Below, one piece after another: positions 44,519-56,211 of a DNA stretch of 64,000 nt. Source of the stretch: Axinella damicornis (taxonomy: Eukaryota; Porifera; Demospongiae; Axinellida; Axinellidae); NCBI GenBank assembly GCA_963931865.1, contig OZ007514.1, positions 5,496,646-5,560,645 on the forward strand. The letters are read 5' to 3'. Below the pieces are notes generated by a model. That model was not told the origin of the DNA, did no database searches, and was given only the letters and a program-made list of their open reading frames with translations. A program made the translations under genes and the position numbers. Every line of letters starts with the position of its first letter. The stretch's first letter is position 1.

Positions 44519-47500
44519 TTATGGAGCCACTCTCACCCTCGACTTCTCTTTGGGTGACGTGGGACTGCCCTGCATGTGCACAAGGAGGAACTTGTTCCTC
44601 TCCTCAAGGATCTTGTTCTCTTGTGCTAGCCAGTTTACCTTCACTTCCAGCCCTACAACCTGCTGGTTCTTTTCTCGGAGACTGTCCTCCACTAACACGA
44701 CCCTGTATAATTGTGACAGCACATCACCTATTAGTGCTTAGTTTGATATCCATCAATGTCTACTGGCTAACCTAGACAGAAGCTCAGCCTTTTCCTGCAA
44801 CAGTCTCTTGTGAGTGCCTTCAGCCGAGTACCTCCACTTGTCTTCATAGTCTAGCCTCTTTTCGGCACTCTGTAGCTGATCACGGACACAGTCTAGGCTG
44901 GACTCCAGGCTCAACCGCTCACGCACGTGCCTCTCCCTGGGAATTAAATGTTTGTAGGAGAACAAGACCAGCTAAACCGATAGCAGCTGTTGACTCTTGG
45001 AATGGCCACTTGATCCCTCTAACAACCAATGGCAACTTATATACATAAGATGTTGAGCATGCATGTCACTTCCTGTGATGCCTGTGTGTTTGGCTCATGT
45101 GTTCTGCACTGAGAGAAAGGGTATAGGACAGGAACTGGGTGGATGTCACCTTCCTATACGTATCTCCACTTGGGTATTGCAGTATAGGGGTATATACCTA
45201 GACTTATAATTGTCAACTTGCACGACAGTGTTCAAACATTTTAAGTATAGGATGTACTATGTTGACGCGGAGGTTATGCGATTTATCCTCCATGGGAAAG
45301 TTTGGCCGAGGCGAAGCCGAGGCTAAACTTTCCCGAGGAGGATAAATCGCATAACCTCCGAGTCGACGTAGTAGATCCGGCTTCTACCACAGACATAACC
45401 TCCAAGTCAAGTTAGTAGCTGGATCCAGCTGCTAGACAGCTAAAACTCTCAATCAGATTCTCAGCACAGCGTGGTTCGATTATGTCATAGCGGAGGATAA
45501 CTGATTTATCCCCTGCCGTACACCAAAGGATCACCCACGCACCATGGTAGAATGGTTAATAGTGAAGAAAAATTGTATGTACAGTTCTGTCTGCAATGTT
45601 CTCAGCAAATACAGTGACGTCCTCCAATATAATGATGGCCGATTCGAATGCTTCAGCTGAAATTCTGTCCTAGACATTGGTCTCTGATACGATACTAGTA
45701 TCATGAACAACCGCTGTTTCTTCAATCTTCAGCCTGAAGATTCACTAAACGTACCCAATAACGGTTCTCTTGCATTGTCAGGCACAAAGTAGTATACACA
45801 GAATGATTAAGCAGATTCATGACTCTGACCACTCAATGACATAATTATGCTTCATGAGACTCTCTCAGCTCACTTCTGTATGGCAATACCCTTCCTTAGT
45901 CCTTACTTAAGTTCTGCATGAGCAGAAGGGATTGGCTTAAAGCCTGAACAAAATGGGAAAAAAAAGTATAGATGTTTCTGCCCAGGATCGAACTGGGGAC
46001 CTTGCGCGTGTGAGGCGCACGTGATAACCGCTACACTACAGAAACAACTGGCAATAAACACAGCACTTGATAATTTTAAACTCCATGTGATGAGTTACTC
46101 ACACTATGGGATGCATGGGACAGTGGAAGGTGGGCGAGGCTAGGTTGACAAAACTCAGCTGTAAAAACTATTTGCTGGTATACTGGGTTGGCCATTCCAC
46201 TCTTAGCAATAAATGGGCTGAGAAAAAGTCCTGTGTTCAAGTTATTATTTTTTTCATGCAGTCAGGCCATGCAGTTTGGCATCATCCAAGAGGCTTAAAA
46301 GCTCGTCAATGAGTGGTTGTAGTTACAGTCACAAATCTGCTTAGCAAACTGAACGGTATGTAATTTGGAGCATGACAATGTACGAGAACTAGAATTACAA
46401 CTCACTTGGAGGAGTGCAACTTGTCCAGTGACCTTCTCTTCTTCTCACTCAGCTTCCTCCTGGATCTCTCCAGCCGATCTCTCAAGTCAACAATCTCAAG
46501 GCTGTACGAACCAACATCCTGTTGTAATCGAGAGAGTTGCTCCTGCAAGAGCTGCTTATCATGTTCGGCAAGTTTCAACTGCAAGTATACAAAAGAACAG
46601 TCATGAACATATTGTATATGGAATTTGAGCTCAATCATGCAGTCTTCGTAATAATTATACATAATCTCTAAACAAGTGTTTCCCGCAAAGGGGGGTAGAG
46701 GAGTGCTCCTCCCCCCTTTCCTGGCCTATTATCCTTTGATGTGGTCATTAAGTTCTTTGATCTGGTCAATTTTTGTACTATTGTCACCCCCCTTTCTTGT
46801 CAGTTTTGGGGGGAACACTGCAAACAAGAGGCACATAATTAATTTATCTCCTGGCTAGTATATACATAATATAGCTATGATGTATCACATCTGGGTTCTG
46901 GAGTCAACATACGTCAGTGTGTTAGTCAGCACCTTATCTGTAACTCTGTGAGTCTTCTGTCTTTGTGTCTTCAGTGCCCTAGAGCCATCAAGAAGGGCAT
47001 CTTGCTTTTCTCTCAGCTTTGCCTCCAGTCCAATCACATTCTCTCCAAGGCTCTTGATCTGTGCTTCAAGGTCCTCCACCGACTGCTTGTGAAGCAGCGC
47101 TTGGATTTCACCCTGACAGATAGACCATTACTTCAAGTATGAACGTAAATACTACATATACTATAATATATTTTAACAGGAGTGCATGAATTACTGTAGG
47201 TGGCTCACTCAGAGCCTCATTCCCAGGCTACACATGAGTAGGGAAAGTACGTACTTTTCCTACTCCGGGTACCCTGAGGCTATAGCTCATTCACCCCGGT
47301 GTAACTACAATATCAACAAAATTGCATATTGTAGCTACACACAGAACACACAGCAAGCATATGCCAGTTGCAAGTGGTGGGCATTGCTACAAACGTTCAC
47401 AAGTGTCACTTATACATTCAACCATCAGCTGGTACCTGGTGTATGGTCTCCTTGAGCATATCAATTTCCTGCTGCATGGAGGAGAGATGCTCTTCTCGCT

Positions 47501-47770
47501 CCTTCACAGCTGCTGCCCTCTTCTCAAAGCGGGCCTCTCTCTCATGAAATGCAACCAGCTCAGCCTCTAGTAAGGCAATCTGTAATTGTTGTGAATAACA
47601 TTATTCCAGCTGCAAAGGATATATACTCACTTGGCAACTACATGTAACAAAAGAATATTGTTTTGATACTGTTTGAATGGATCTGCCACGTTTTCCTAGT
47701 ACGTAGGTACCATAGCTATAGACATTTGCTGGCATACCTGGAGTTGTATGTGGGCTTGATATGTTGACAA
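44519..47770 (-). CDS. Coiled-coil protein, 3' part of a spliced gene (six exons visible)
   Basis: Minus-strand exons with GT-AG borders and matching phases: 47770-47738, 47579-47436, 47112-46933, 46578-46406, 44936-44772 and 44702-44519 (stop TAA). The joined ~292 residues are almost entirely heptad-type coiled coil, rich in Glu, Lys, Gln and Leu (e.g. IALLEAELVAFHEREARFEK, LRDRLERSRRKLSEKKRRS, LAQENKILEERNKFLL). They end in a short Ser/Pro/basic tail. Introns are 69 to ~1470 bases. The first visible exon starts in phase 0 without an ATG, so earlier exons lie upstream or were lost: array repeat DNA begins at ~47855, only 85 bases away. Such proteins are often cytoskeletal, centrosomal or ciliary, but I cannot name this one. 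Confidence 0.82.
45255..45373. repeat. Foldback element inside the largest intron
   Basis: TACTATGTTGACGCGGAGGT then TATGCGATTTATCCTC pairs with GAGGATAAATCGCATA then ACCTCCGAGTCGACGTAGTA. The inner GGGAAAGTTT / AAACTTTCCC also pair. Arms ~55 bp, no coding capacity. A weaker relative follows at 45385-45520 (ATAACCTCCAAGTC ... GCGGAGGATAACTGATTTATCC). Confidence 0.8.
45973..46045 (-). tRNA. tRNA-Val(CAC)
   Basis: 73 nt on the minus strand. Acceptor GTTTCTG pairs with CAGAAAC, discriminator A. The D arm is GTGT-AGCGGTTA-TCAC. The anticodon stem TGCGC/GCGCA carries loop CTCACAC with anticodon CAC. The variable region is AGGTC, and the T arm CCCAG-TTCGATC-CTGGG. No intron and no encoded CCA, as expected for a eukaryotic nuclear gene. 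A run of eight T on the coding strand (45958-45965), just past the 3' end, fits a Pol III terminator. It lies on the same strand as, and inside, the intron between exons 46578-46406 and 44936-44772 of the coiled-coil gene. Confidence 0.97.
47209..47289. repeat. Hairpin MITE, CCTCATTCCCAGGC family, in an intron
   Basis: GAGCCTCATTCCCAGGCTAC and TACTCCGGGTACCCTGAGGC are imperfect inverses, with an inner palindrome GGAAAGTACGTACTTTTCC. It sits in the intron between coiled-coil exons 47579-47436 and 47112-46933. Confidence 0.6.
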
Positions 47771-47854
47771 CTGAAATTTGTGCAACAAGCTTGTTTCCCA
47801 TAAACTATGCATTTTGCACAGTAGAAAACCGACTAGTCGTTTCAACCACACTAG

Positions 47855-48108
47855 CAATTCCATCGTTTTTGGCATAAATGGGGTCAGAAAGTAGCCGTCT
47901 GGCTTTGTAGGGCCTCCATTTCCAGCATACATCGCTCATTTTTGAGCTACAGCGGTTTGTCATTTCTCAGGTATGTGCTTAGTACAGCTGAAATTACCTG
48001 TGTGAGCAGTTTCGAGCCCAGCAACACCAGGGAACATAAATTAGGGTATGTTTAAGTGTTGTATAGACTGAAAATGACCTAGAGAAAGAAATTGGGCCCT
48101 AAAGAGTT
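47855..48108. mobile_element. Right part of the 578-bp MITE, second copy
   Basis: Nearly identical to 31680-31932, ending GGGCCCTAAAGAGTT. The left end and the 65-bp tandem units are absent; the sequence joins the coiled-coil gene's upstream DNA directly at about 47855. This point is therefore a rearrangement breakpoint inside a transposon. Confidence 0.8.
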
Positions 48109-49794
48109 CTAATGTACATTGGCTTACATGTCGGTGACAATTAATGCACGTGGTAGCAAAGTAACTTTCACTACATCACTGCAGTTGACGTTCGACTACT
48201 GAACACTCATGATGTTTGACTGCTGAACAAGCATGATTATGGGGGGACACATCTCAGTGATGTCATAATGTTGCTAGAATGTTGGTTTTGTCCATAGGTA
48301 GCTATGTACATGGCCACTGCAGCATACCAGTCACTTGATCCTCAAAATCCTGCCAAATGCAGAGGTAGCTAGGTGGGGCTATTGCTCTTCAAAATAGCTA
48401 GCTACACCTTTGTTCTGCAAGTCCTTAATTAGAGATTCAATAGCCATCAGATGATCAAAATGCTGCTTGTTCCTCACTTTTCTATTCGTACATGGCTACA
48501 TCAATGCTTGACCTCACCCACGCAAATATTGAATTCTGAGAGAAAGATTTTCTGTTTCATAAAGAATTGCACCTTCAACTTCAGAGGACGCTGCTAGAAG
48601 ATGCAAGGGCGAGAACTATCAGTTGTCCCTTCGTCTGCTCTCTGTTTCACTTCTCATGCTGGTGAAAATGAATACCTCTATCTCTACATGTGAGTACATG
48701 CACTTGCAACATGTTCAATGGCTGTCATAATTATGACTAGCAAGCAACTTTAATGTGACCAACAAGCTGTTTCAAATGACATGCGACTTCCAAGCTACTG
48801 TGATGTGACTAGCAAACAATTGCTAACAAGCTCCTGTCATGTGACTAGACTACTAGCATGTGACTAGCAGACTACTGGCATGTGACTACAACAATCAAGT
48901 GACTTCCAAAATGTCCAATACAGTGAGCTAGGTGACTAATATAGACAAATGCATACTAGCTACTTTCACAGGAACTAATGGAGGTGAACAGTTGTAAAAG
49001 GAGGAGTCCAAAACCGCTGAGATGTATTTGACTGTGCAACAACAGAAGACTAGTACAAATCACAGGGAAAAATTGATTTTTACTACTACAGAAACGGTAT
49101 AATTGCAGGAAAATATGACCTTTGAACTTTCACTTTCTTTATCGTGGCATCAAAACTTTTTACTGGAGGAAAATAGAAATAGAACTAATGATTGTAGATA
49201 CAAGGATGTCTCCATTTATGCAAAATTTAATGATTCTTCAACAAAATCACTTCTATATTTCTGTACCATGAATTTTCATTTTACCACACCTTTGTACGTA
49301 ATTTCTACACTACTGTGAATGTGATTAATCATGCACAACAGCTTAAGTTTGTGCTGTTGTGCTTCCCTCATAAATGTATTCATGAAGCAACCTCGAAACC
49401 CATAATTTTTCTGGGTAATAAATGCTGTGCATGTGTAATGACGTGTGCATGTGTAATGACGTGTGCATGTGTAATGCCGTGTAGACTATATGGACGACAT
49501 CATACATAATGTATATTTGGGGACTTTCTGCTCTTATTTTGTGTGTTTTAGCGTCATTTGCATGTTAATTCAAAACGATACACAACAAATTGCAAAGTGT
49601 ACTTCCTCAATGCAAGGAGCTGCAAATAGTCTACCTGTTTGATGGACGATAGCGACAACAAAGACGGAAACCACTTGCTGTCCTACAAATTCATTGGCTA
49701 GAGGCCTAGTGCCTTGGGCCATGCAAACCATGAACATTTTAACCAACCTCAGACCATAGCTAGTCCTGCAGAGCACCTGGTGTGCTGGACCAGT

Positions 49795-49855
49795 GTGCAG
49801 CATGCATAGCTGTAGGTCGTGTGTAACACACGACCTACAGCTATGCATGCTGCAC
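49795..49855. repeat. Perfect 30-bp palindrome with 1-base loop
   Basis: GTGCAGCATGCATAGCTGTA... is followed after a single A by its exact reverse complement. The paralogous sites (16837, 33820, 35905) carry the phrase once and then TGTGTTACCT. Here TGTGTTACCT resumes right after the inverted copy, so 31 bases were added by copying the opposite strand. Confidence 0.88.
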
Positions 49856-50132
49856 GGTGTGTTACCTAGACTGCTTCAGCTAGCCTGACTCACACACGGT
49901 TCCTGTACGTGTGTTGTGCATATGTGTGTGCTTTTCGTGTGATATCATTCTGTGGCCAGAGGTTGTACTGTGCTCATGCAGTCACATTCTGATGTACATA
50001 TAAGTTGCAACTGTTCCATACTCTAAATGTTCCACACTTCCTATGCCTATAATAATAATTATTATAAGTAATAAAGCAGATTTCACTCATGCTCACCCCA
50101 CAATGCCCAGCATTACTACATATTTATATATT

Positions 50133-50253
50133 ATTGCCGAGTGCCTTGGCACGAGGCATTCAACTAGAATCATGCAAGTCGCATTTATACCAACATGACT
50201 TGACTACACTGCACGATTCCAGTTGCATGCCTCGAGCCAAGGCACTCGGCAAT
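50133..50253. repeat. Foldback element, second copy (ATTGCCGAG ends)
   Basis: Sister of 34108-34243: ATTGCCGAGTGCCTTGGCAC at the left pairs with CCAAGGCACTCGGCAAT at the right. Confidence 0.8.
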
Positions 50254-51349
50254 TACATCCCGTGAGACTGTACGTGCAGCTCATGAGTATGGCACTGCAG
50301 TTCACATGACGACAAGGTTGTGCAGCAATTGTCGTAAAAGTCCCATGGGTTACCCATTGGACTGATTTAGGTCATCCTATCCATGGGTGTCTCATGAGAC
50401 TGATTTATGTCACCAGAACCCATGGGAGCATTTTAAGCCACTACAGTTGCCATGAAGATATACAATGCATAGTATTACTCATGGGACCATTTTAAGTCAA
50501 GTCATTAAAGAGTATGCCCTCATTGTATCACGTCATCAAAGTAAGTCCCTTCCAATTACCCACATTCCACACAGTGACATCCTATGACTAGACAATGGCT
50601 ATGCCAATCACCCAGAGAGAATGACACCCCATGAGTAATGGACAACATACTACTCATTGTGGGACCATCTGTTCACATGACTACTGTAACAATGTTTGCC
50701 AAGTTATAACTGTTTCACATTCTGCACGTTCCGCACATCCCATGACTTCACAAGGAAGTAGATTTCATAGTAATGCAACAATTGATGTTGCTACTAGGGC
50801 TAAGGCTGTGTGCAGCTCATGAGTACTGCACTGCAGTTCACATGACTACAATGTTTTGTTATTGCCAATTGACCCTTACCCATTAACCGATAATTTTTTT
50901 TTTCTCCGGAGGTCTCTCTTAGCTTATGGATGAGTCCGTTTTCTGGTCCATTTTCCGTGTTTTAGTTGTAGACGTCCGTCATGGAAATAATTTTCTCGAG
51001 TTCTGCTAGGAAGTAGGGATAACTATACACACAGCGCATCCAATTTTGCTTACAACCGTGTGTGCAGGTCTCCCCCTAAAAGATTGTTCTCCCCATGCAG
51101 TGTGTGATCCCTGGGAACTCTCCGTTTTTTTCAGCCCCCAAACTCCACGCACATGACCATGCAGCAATCCTACACATTCGAGGTAGCCTGTATTATTTAC
51201 TCCTTGGTTTAAATTAGATCATGTAACATTCCTGGTACGAATATGCTGGGAAGGAGGCTCATGGCTTCCTGTAACTAAGTAACTAACTTTCCACACAGCT
51301 ATTGTAAAGTACGCAACTGACCTTACTGTAGAAAACTACATGATATGGA

Positions 51350-52429
51350 CTAGCGTGCTTGTGTGTTATCCTGACCAAATATGCTGTGGAAAGAGGAATA
51401 ATCTCTCGCCTGGATGTTCTGTGAGCCAATGATTCGGAGGGAGTCATCTTCAGGGAACTCAGCTGAGACATAAAAGTTTGTTGTAGCAAATTCTGCAGAT
51501 GGCTTCTTACAGAAAACCTTTTTGAGTATGTTTGGGTGTAGCAAGAAAGCCAGAGCTGCCAGTAGGACTCGCAGAGATTCAACTATGGCATGTGCTATAA
51601 AGAGAGAAAAGTTCGGATTCTCGTCCTTCCATGTTGTAATTGCATTATAAACACGGTTAGCCAGCATAATGAAGAAGAAGATGTTGTAAATGACGGGGTA
51701 TGCTAAAAGTGGTAGGGTCTCTTTGAGAGCTTGGCGATGAGCTTCCTTTATGAAGGTTTCTGCTCGTTCCCTACCGCTTGCAACTCTTTCCTTACAAAGT
51801 GTGATCACAATTGCAATGAATGCAACACAACTGCTGAAGGCAACGATTGCAAGGGGTCCGTATAATAGAGTGAATTGGTATACAACCCCCAGAGTGTAGC
51901 CACTGTGACAATCTCCATTGGTCAGCTTTATCCAACACCAGATTCCCGAGAGGCCATACATGTCATTGACGAAAGGGATCCAGTTGATAATGAAGGGAAA
52001 CAGCAGTATAATAATCAGCCCGCTGACTTCATGCTTTGGTTTGTCTGCTTGGTATTTGAATACTGCCATCAAGGTTAAGTAGACTACGACCCAAGCTATG
52101 ATGCCTTGAAATATCCACTCCGTCATTTGGATGAAGAAACCGAATGCAGCACATAGTCCATCCAAGCCTTCTCTGACTTGAACCTCTCCATTGCTGTGGT
52201 GGACTGGTGTTATGGCAAGAAGAAAAGCTACTGAGTAGCCTCCAGCAGCTACCATCAGGTAGAGTACAAGACGGTTGAGAAACTTCCGATAGAGCTTCAG
52301 AACTATGATCAGTATAACAGCAAGAGCACATGCTATGATAGCTAGTGCTGAACCTGTGACCACAGCAGCAGTGGCCAGGTTCAACTGTTCTTGACTGAAC
52401 TCAAAACAGGTATGGTTGACACTGGCCAT
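51350..52429 (-). CDS. 7TM receptor, copy 9 (b-type), intact
   Basis: 359 residues from ATG 52429 (MASVNHTCFEFSQEQLNLATAAVVTGS). This is the only b-type copy without a lesion. Distinct residues: QMTEWIFQGIIAW in TM3, VVYQFTLLYGPLAIVAFSSCVAF in TM5, ETLPLLAYPVIYNIFFFI in TM6, AITTWKDENPNFSLFIAHAI in the third outer loop and TM7, and the tail EFATTNFYVSAEFPEDDSLR...RDYSSFHSIFGQDNTQAR. TM and loop layout are as in copy 1. Upstream flank (52430-52850) matches copies 2 and 6. Probably functional. Confidence 0.88.
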   Translation of the reverse strand: MASVNHTCFEFSQEQLNLATAAVVTGSALAIIACALAVILIIVLKLYRKFLNRLVLYLMVAAGGYSVAFLLAITPVHHSNGEVQVREGLDGLCAAFGFFIQMTEWIFQGIIAWVVVYLTLMAVFKYQADKPKHEVSGLIIILLFPFIINWIPFVNDMYGLSGIWCWIKLTNGDCHSGYTLGVVYQFTLLYGPLAIVAFSSCVAFIAIVITLCKERVASGRERAETFIKEAHRQALKETLPLLAYPVIYNIFFFIMLANRVYNAITTWKDENPNFSLFIAHAIVESLRVLLAALAFLLHPNILKKVFCKKPSAEFATTNFYVSAEFPEDDSLRIIGSQNIQARDYSSFHSIFGQDNTQAR

Positions 52430-54155
52430 GTTAACTACAAACTACAGAAGCTCCTCTCAAGTTCTTTAGTTCAACTCTTCTAGTCTGCATGGACTGACTA
52501 AACCTGTAGCCCGGCCAATTATAAGACTGTTTAGCTAATAGTGATGTAATTAAAGCTGCAATATTCACGACTTGTGAATTGTGCAGATATACATCACAAG
52601 TTTGTTTAACTTGTATAACTTGTGGAAACAAACTTCCTTGTAAAGACATTAGCCAGTGAGCTCATAAATGGCACCCATCAATCTGCAGTAGAGTACATAA
52701 AGCTACCTAGCTGTGCCAACACAGGTTTTGAAAGTACATACACACAGCATACTATTCACAGTATGCAAAGCACCACTCAATGTACCAACCATACTATTGC
52801 AATAGTGCATGGATTTTGTATGTACGTTGGCTTGTCAGTGACAATTAACGCACACGTATGGTAGCAGCTTTCACTACATCACTACAGTTACACTCATGAC
52901 GTTTGACTGCTGAACAAGCATAATTATGAGGAGACACATCTTAGTGACGTCATATTTGTTGGTTTTGTCCGTAGTACATGGCTGCTGCAGCATAACAGTC
53001 ACTTGATCCTCAAAATCCTGCCAAATGCAGTGGTAACTAGGTAGCTAGCTATTGCTCTTCAAAGTAGCTATAGCTACACCTACCCACACAAAATGTTAAA
53101 TTCTGAGAGATGACTTTTCTGTTTCATATATAACGAATTGCATCTTCAACTTCAGAGGACGCTGCTAGAAGATGTAGTTATCGTATCAAGGGTGAGAACT
53201 ATATATCAGTTGTCCCTTCGTCTACTCTCTATTCCACAGACTGACTTCTCATGCTGGTGAAAATGAATACCTCTATCTCCACATGTGAGTAGCTTACATT
53301 CACTTGCAACATATGTTCCTTGGCTCTCATATATGACAACTTTAACAACTAACAAGCTGTGTCAATGACATGTGACTTCCAACTGTGACATGACTAGCAA
53401 ACACTATCATGTGACTAGCATACTACTGGAATATACATGAGTACAACAATCATGTGACTTCCAAAATATGAGCTAGGTGACTATATGCACATGCAGGAGC
53501 TAATGGAGGTCAGAGGTGAACAGTTTTACACTAAAGGAGGAGTCTGAAACTAGGATGATCTTCAGAGGTGTGTGAGTGTTTGACTGTACAACAAAAATTA
53601 GAGAACTAATACAAATCAAAGGGAATAACGGATTTTTACTACCATAGAAATGGTACAAAAATGTGGTAAAAATTGTAGGAAATATGACCTTTGAACTTTC
53701 ACGTAGCATCAAAAGTTTTCTGGATAAAAATTAAATGAGAACCACTGATTGTAGATACAAGGATGTCCACATTAATTTATGTATAATAATTTATCAACAA
53801 AATCACTACAATTTTATACCATGAATTTTATTTTAACGCACTTTTGTACCAATTTCTACGCTAGTAGTTTTCCTGTGAATGTGATACATCTTGCACAACA
53901 GCTTAATCTTAATGTGCTGCTGTCCTTGCCTCATTGCCAGGCTTCTCCCTGGCTTTATACTCTATGTGCATACCATGACACTCTATCATTAATTTGGCGG
54001 GCAATTATTTCATTAAATCATGGCAAAGCATCATGTTCCCCCCATGACAATTGCAATGTAGAGCAGGCAGTGGACTCCACTGTATGATGCAGAGGTAGGA
54101 TGCTGTGCATGAGCGAATGTAAACTACATGGATCCATAGATTCAGTTAGTATAGG
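52430..54155. repeat. Intergenic block upstream of copy 9
   Basis: Matches 14555-16250 and parts of 30965-35340 in the same order: receptor upstream flank, GAACTATCAGTTGTCCCTTC (53190), GTGAACAGTTTTACACTAAAGG (53515), and the ACTCTATCATTAATTTGGCGG phrase (53980). It is cut at about 54150 by the foldback insertion, and the homology resumes at about 56836. No gene. Confidence 0.6.
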
Positions 54156-55082
54156 TAATCACATGGGTTTCGAGTGCAATTTGGGAAATAATTGCACGAG
54201 CAACAGGCAAAGTAATAGACCTTATTCGGCTAACGCGCGCGCCGACACTGGCGGCAAATTCCAATTACTTGCGTGGGCGTTCCACACAGCTGCAACTGTT
54301 ATAAACTAGCTTCTTGCTAACTGTACGTACGTTTTCAAGTAAAGATCATCAGTGAATACAGTACACTACTTTGTGTAGGTGACAGAAGACTCGTTGCAAG
54401 AGGGAGAGCACATTCACGAGACACAAGTTTCGACGTTTGTGAAGGAGCTCAGGGACAGCCGTAGGGCTGAAAGCACAGTAAAGAGCGTATTGCTAAGTCG
54501 GCGCTAGCTGAGCCACACTTTCGAGCGCGTTTATCTACTGAAAAGGCACTAGCCTCACCGTAGCTGCCTTGCAGAGCACGTCCAGCAACTAGCTGGCGAG
54601 CCACATCCCTGAAAGCACACCCACCTCGAGCCACACCCATGGAGAACGGTACTACTACAGCCACTCTGATCAGCTAGTGCTTACACAGGATGATGTCCAT
54701 TGTGCTGCACTCCCAGAGCCACTGGAGAAACACCACAAGAGTGCCTTGGGATGGTGGTGCTGAGTGCTTGCTGTTGGAATCCTGTGGCATTGTCACGTAA
54801 GACTTTGGCGTAAAATGTTGCCTTTGCGCATAAAGGGAAATTTTACGCCATTCATGCCTTTGTGCATAAAGGGAATATTTTACGCCATGGCTGTCGTTAT
54901 GTACATAACGACAGCATTTTACGCCATGGGGTTTGGCGTAAAATCCCCTTGTGAAATGGCGTGACCACTTATACAATGTTGCGTATACATAAAGGGAGAA
55001 TTTTACGCCAATGAACTAAACGAATGGGGTTACCCCTGATGGACCTAATTGACAGGGCTCACCCCATCCAGGTTCATGGTAC
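54156..55082. repeat. Left arm of the giant inverted repeat
   Basis: Pairs with 55277-56211 at high identity (a few substitutions and one gap of ~30 bases near the outer end). Within it, GGCGTAAAAT or its inverse occurs at about 54807, 54840, 54877, 54916, 54935 and 55000, each next to CATAAAGGGA or TCCCC runs, so the arm itself folds into several smaller hairpins. One is GGCTGTCGTTATGTAC with GTACATAACGACAGC. Confidence 0.9.
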
Positions 55083-55276
55083 CAACGGCGTAAAATTGTC
55101 CCTTTATGTGGCATAAGTTGCTTATACATAAAGGGAGAATTTTACACCAGTGAACTAAACGAATGGGGTTGCCCTTGACGGCGCGGAGGGTTGAGTAACT
55201 CCCCTACATATTCTGCTGTTGGCCCTATCAATTAAGTCCACCAGACGCTGTTGGACTAGCCCTCTCCACCTGTATA

Positions 55277-56211
55277 GTACCATGAACCTGGATGGGGTGA
55301 GCCCTGCAATTAGGTCCGTCAGGGGTTACCCCATTCGTTTAGTTCATTGGCGTAAAATTTTCCCTTTATGTATACGCAACATTGTATAAGTGGTCATGCC
55401 ATTTCACAAGGGGATTTTACGCCAAACCCCATGGCGTAAAATGCTGTTGTTATGTACATAATGACAGCCATGGCGTAAAATTTTCCCTTTATGCACAAAG
55501 GCATGAATGGCGTAAAATTTCCCTTAATGCGTAAAGCAACATTTTACGCCAAAGTCTTACGTGACAATGCCACAGGATTCCAACAGCAAGCACTCAGCAC
55601 CACCATCCCAAGGCACTCTTGTGGTGTTTCTCCAGTGGCTCTGAGAGTGCAGCACAATGGACATCATCCTGTATAAGCACTAGCTGATCAGAGTGGCTGT
55701 AGTAGTACCGTTCTCCATGGGCGTGGGTGTGCTTTCAGGGATGTGGCTCGCCAGCTAGTTGCTGGACGTGCTCTGCAAGGCAGCTACAGTGAGGCTAGTG
55801 CCTTTTCAGTAGATAAATGCGCTCGAAAGTGTGGCTCAGCTAGCGCCGACTTTGCAATACGCTCTTTAGTGTGCTTTCAGCCCTACGGCTGTCCCTGAGC
55901 TCCTTCACAAACGTCGAAACTTGTCTCTCGTGAATGTGCTCTCCCTCTTGCAACGAGTCTTCTGTCACCTACACAAAGTAGTGTACTGTATTCACTGATG
56001 ATCTTTACTTGAAAACGTACGTACAGTTAGCAAGAAGCTAGTTTATAACAGTTGCAGCTGTGTGGAACGCCCACGCAAGTGATTGGAATTTGCCGCCAGT
56101 GTCGGCGCGCGCGTTAGCCGAATAAGGTCTATTGCACGAGCGATAGCGAGTGCAATTTATGACTGTTGTGAGTGCAATTATTCCCAAATGGCACGAGAAT
56201 ACATGTGATTA
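55277..56211. repeat. Right arm of the giant inverted repeat
   Basis: Inverse of the left arm. GGCGTAAAAT-type decamers lie at about 55350, 55415, 55432, 55472, 55508 and 55549. Between the arms (55083-55276) is a ~194-base spacer with two more motif copies (one altered to TTTTACACC), and GAACTAAACGAATGGGGTT repeated from the arm. Confidence 0.9.

Larger units (their letters stand above)
48109..51349. repeat. Intergenic array block upstream of the gene-less junction and downstream of copy 9
   Basis: 48109-49380 repeats 31933-33340 at very high identity. 49430-49480 has three tandem copies of a ~19-base phrase (GTGCATGTGTAATGACGTGT). Also present are the 61-base palindrome (49795), a foldback element (50133-50253), a CATGGG/TTTTAAGTC element (50320-50680), and copy-9 downstream flank from about 51180. 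50890-51150 appears single-copy and shows nothing recognisable. Confidence 0.55.

Noticed and set aside
49430..49485. Three ~19-base repeats that might suggest a CRISPR array
   Set aside because: The repeats are directly adjacent without spacers. It is a short tandem duplication in a eukaryotic context.
50925..50960. GGATGAGTCCGTT resembling part of a hammerhead ribozyme core
   Set aside because: The CUGAUGAG core is altered and no GAAA-containing partner strand or closing stems follow at the right spacing.
54449..54976. ORFs within the arms of the giant palindrome
   Set aside because: Each has a mirror image in the other arm, is short, and contains no family motif. One is largely translation of the GGCGTAAAAT/CATAAAGGG repeats.
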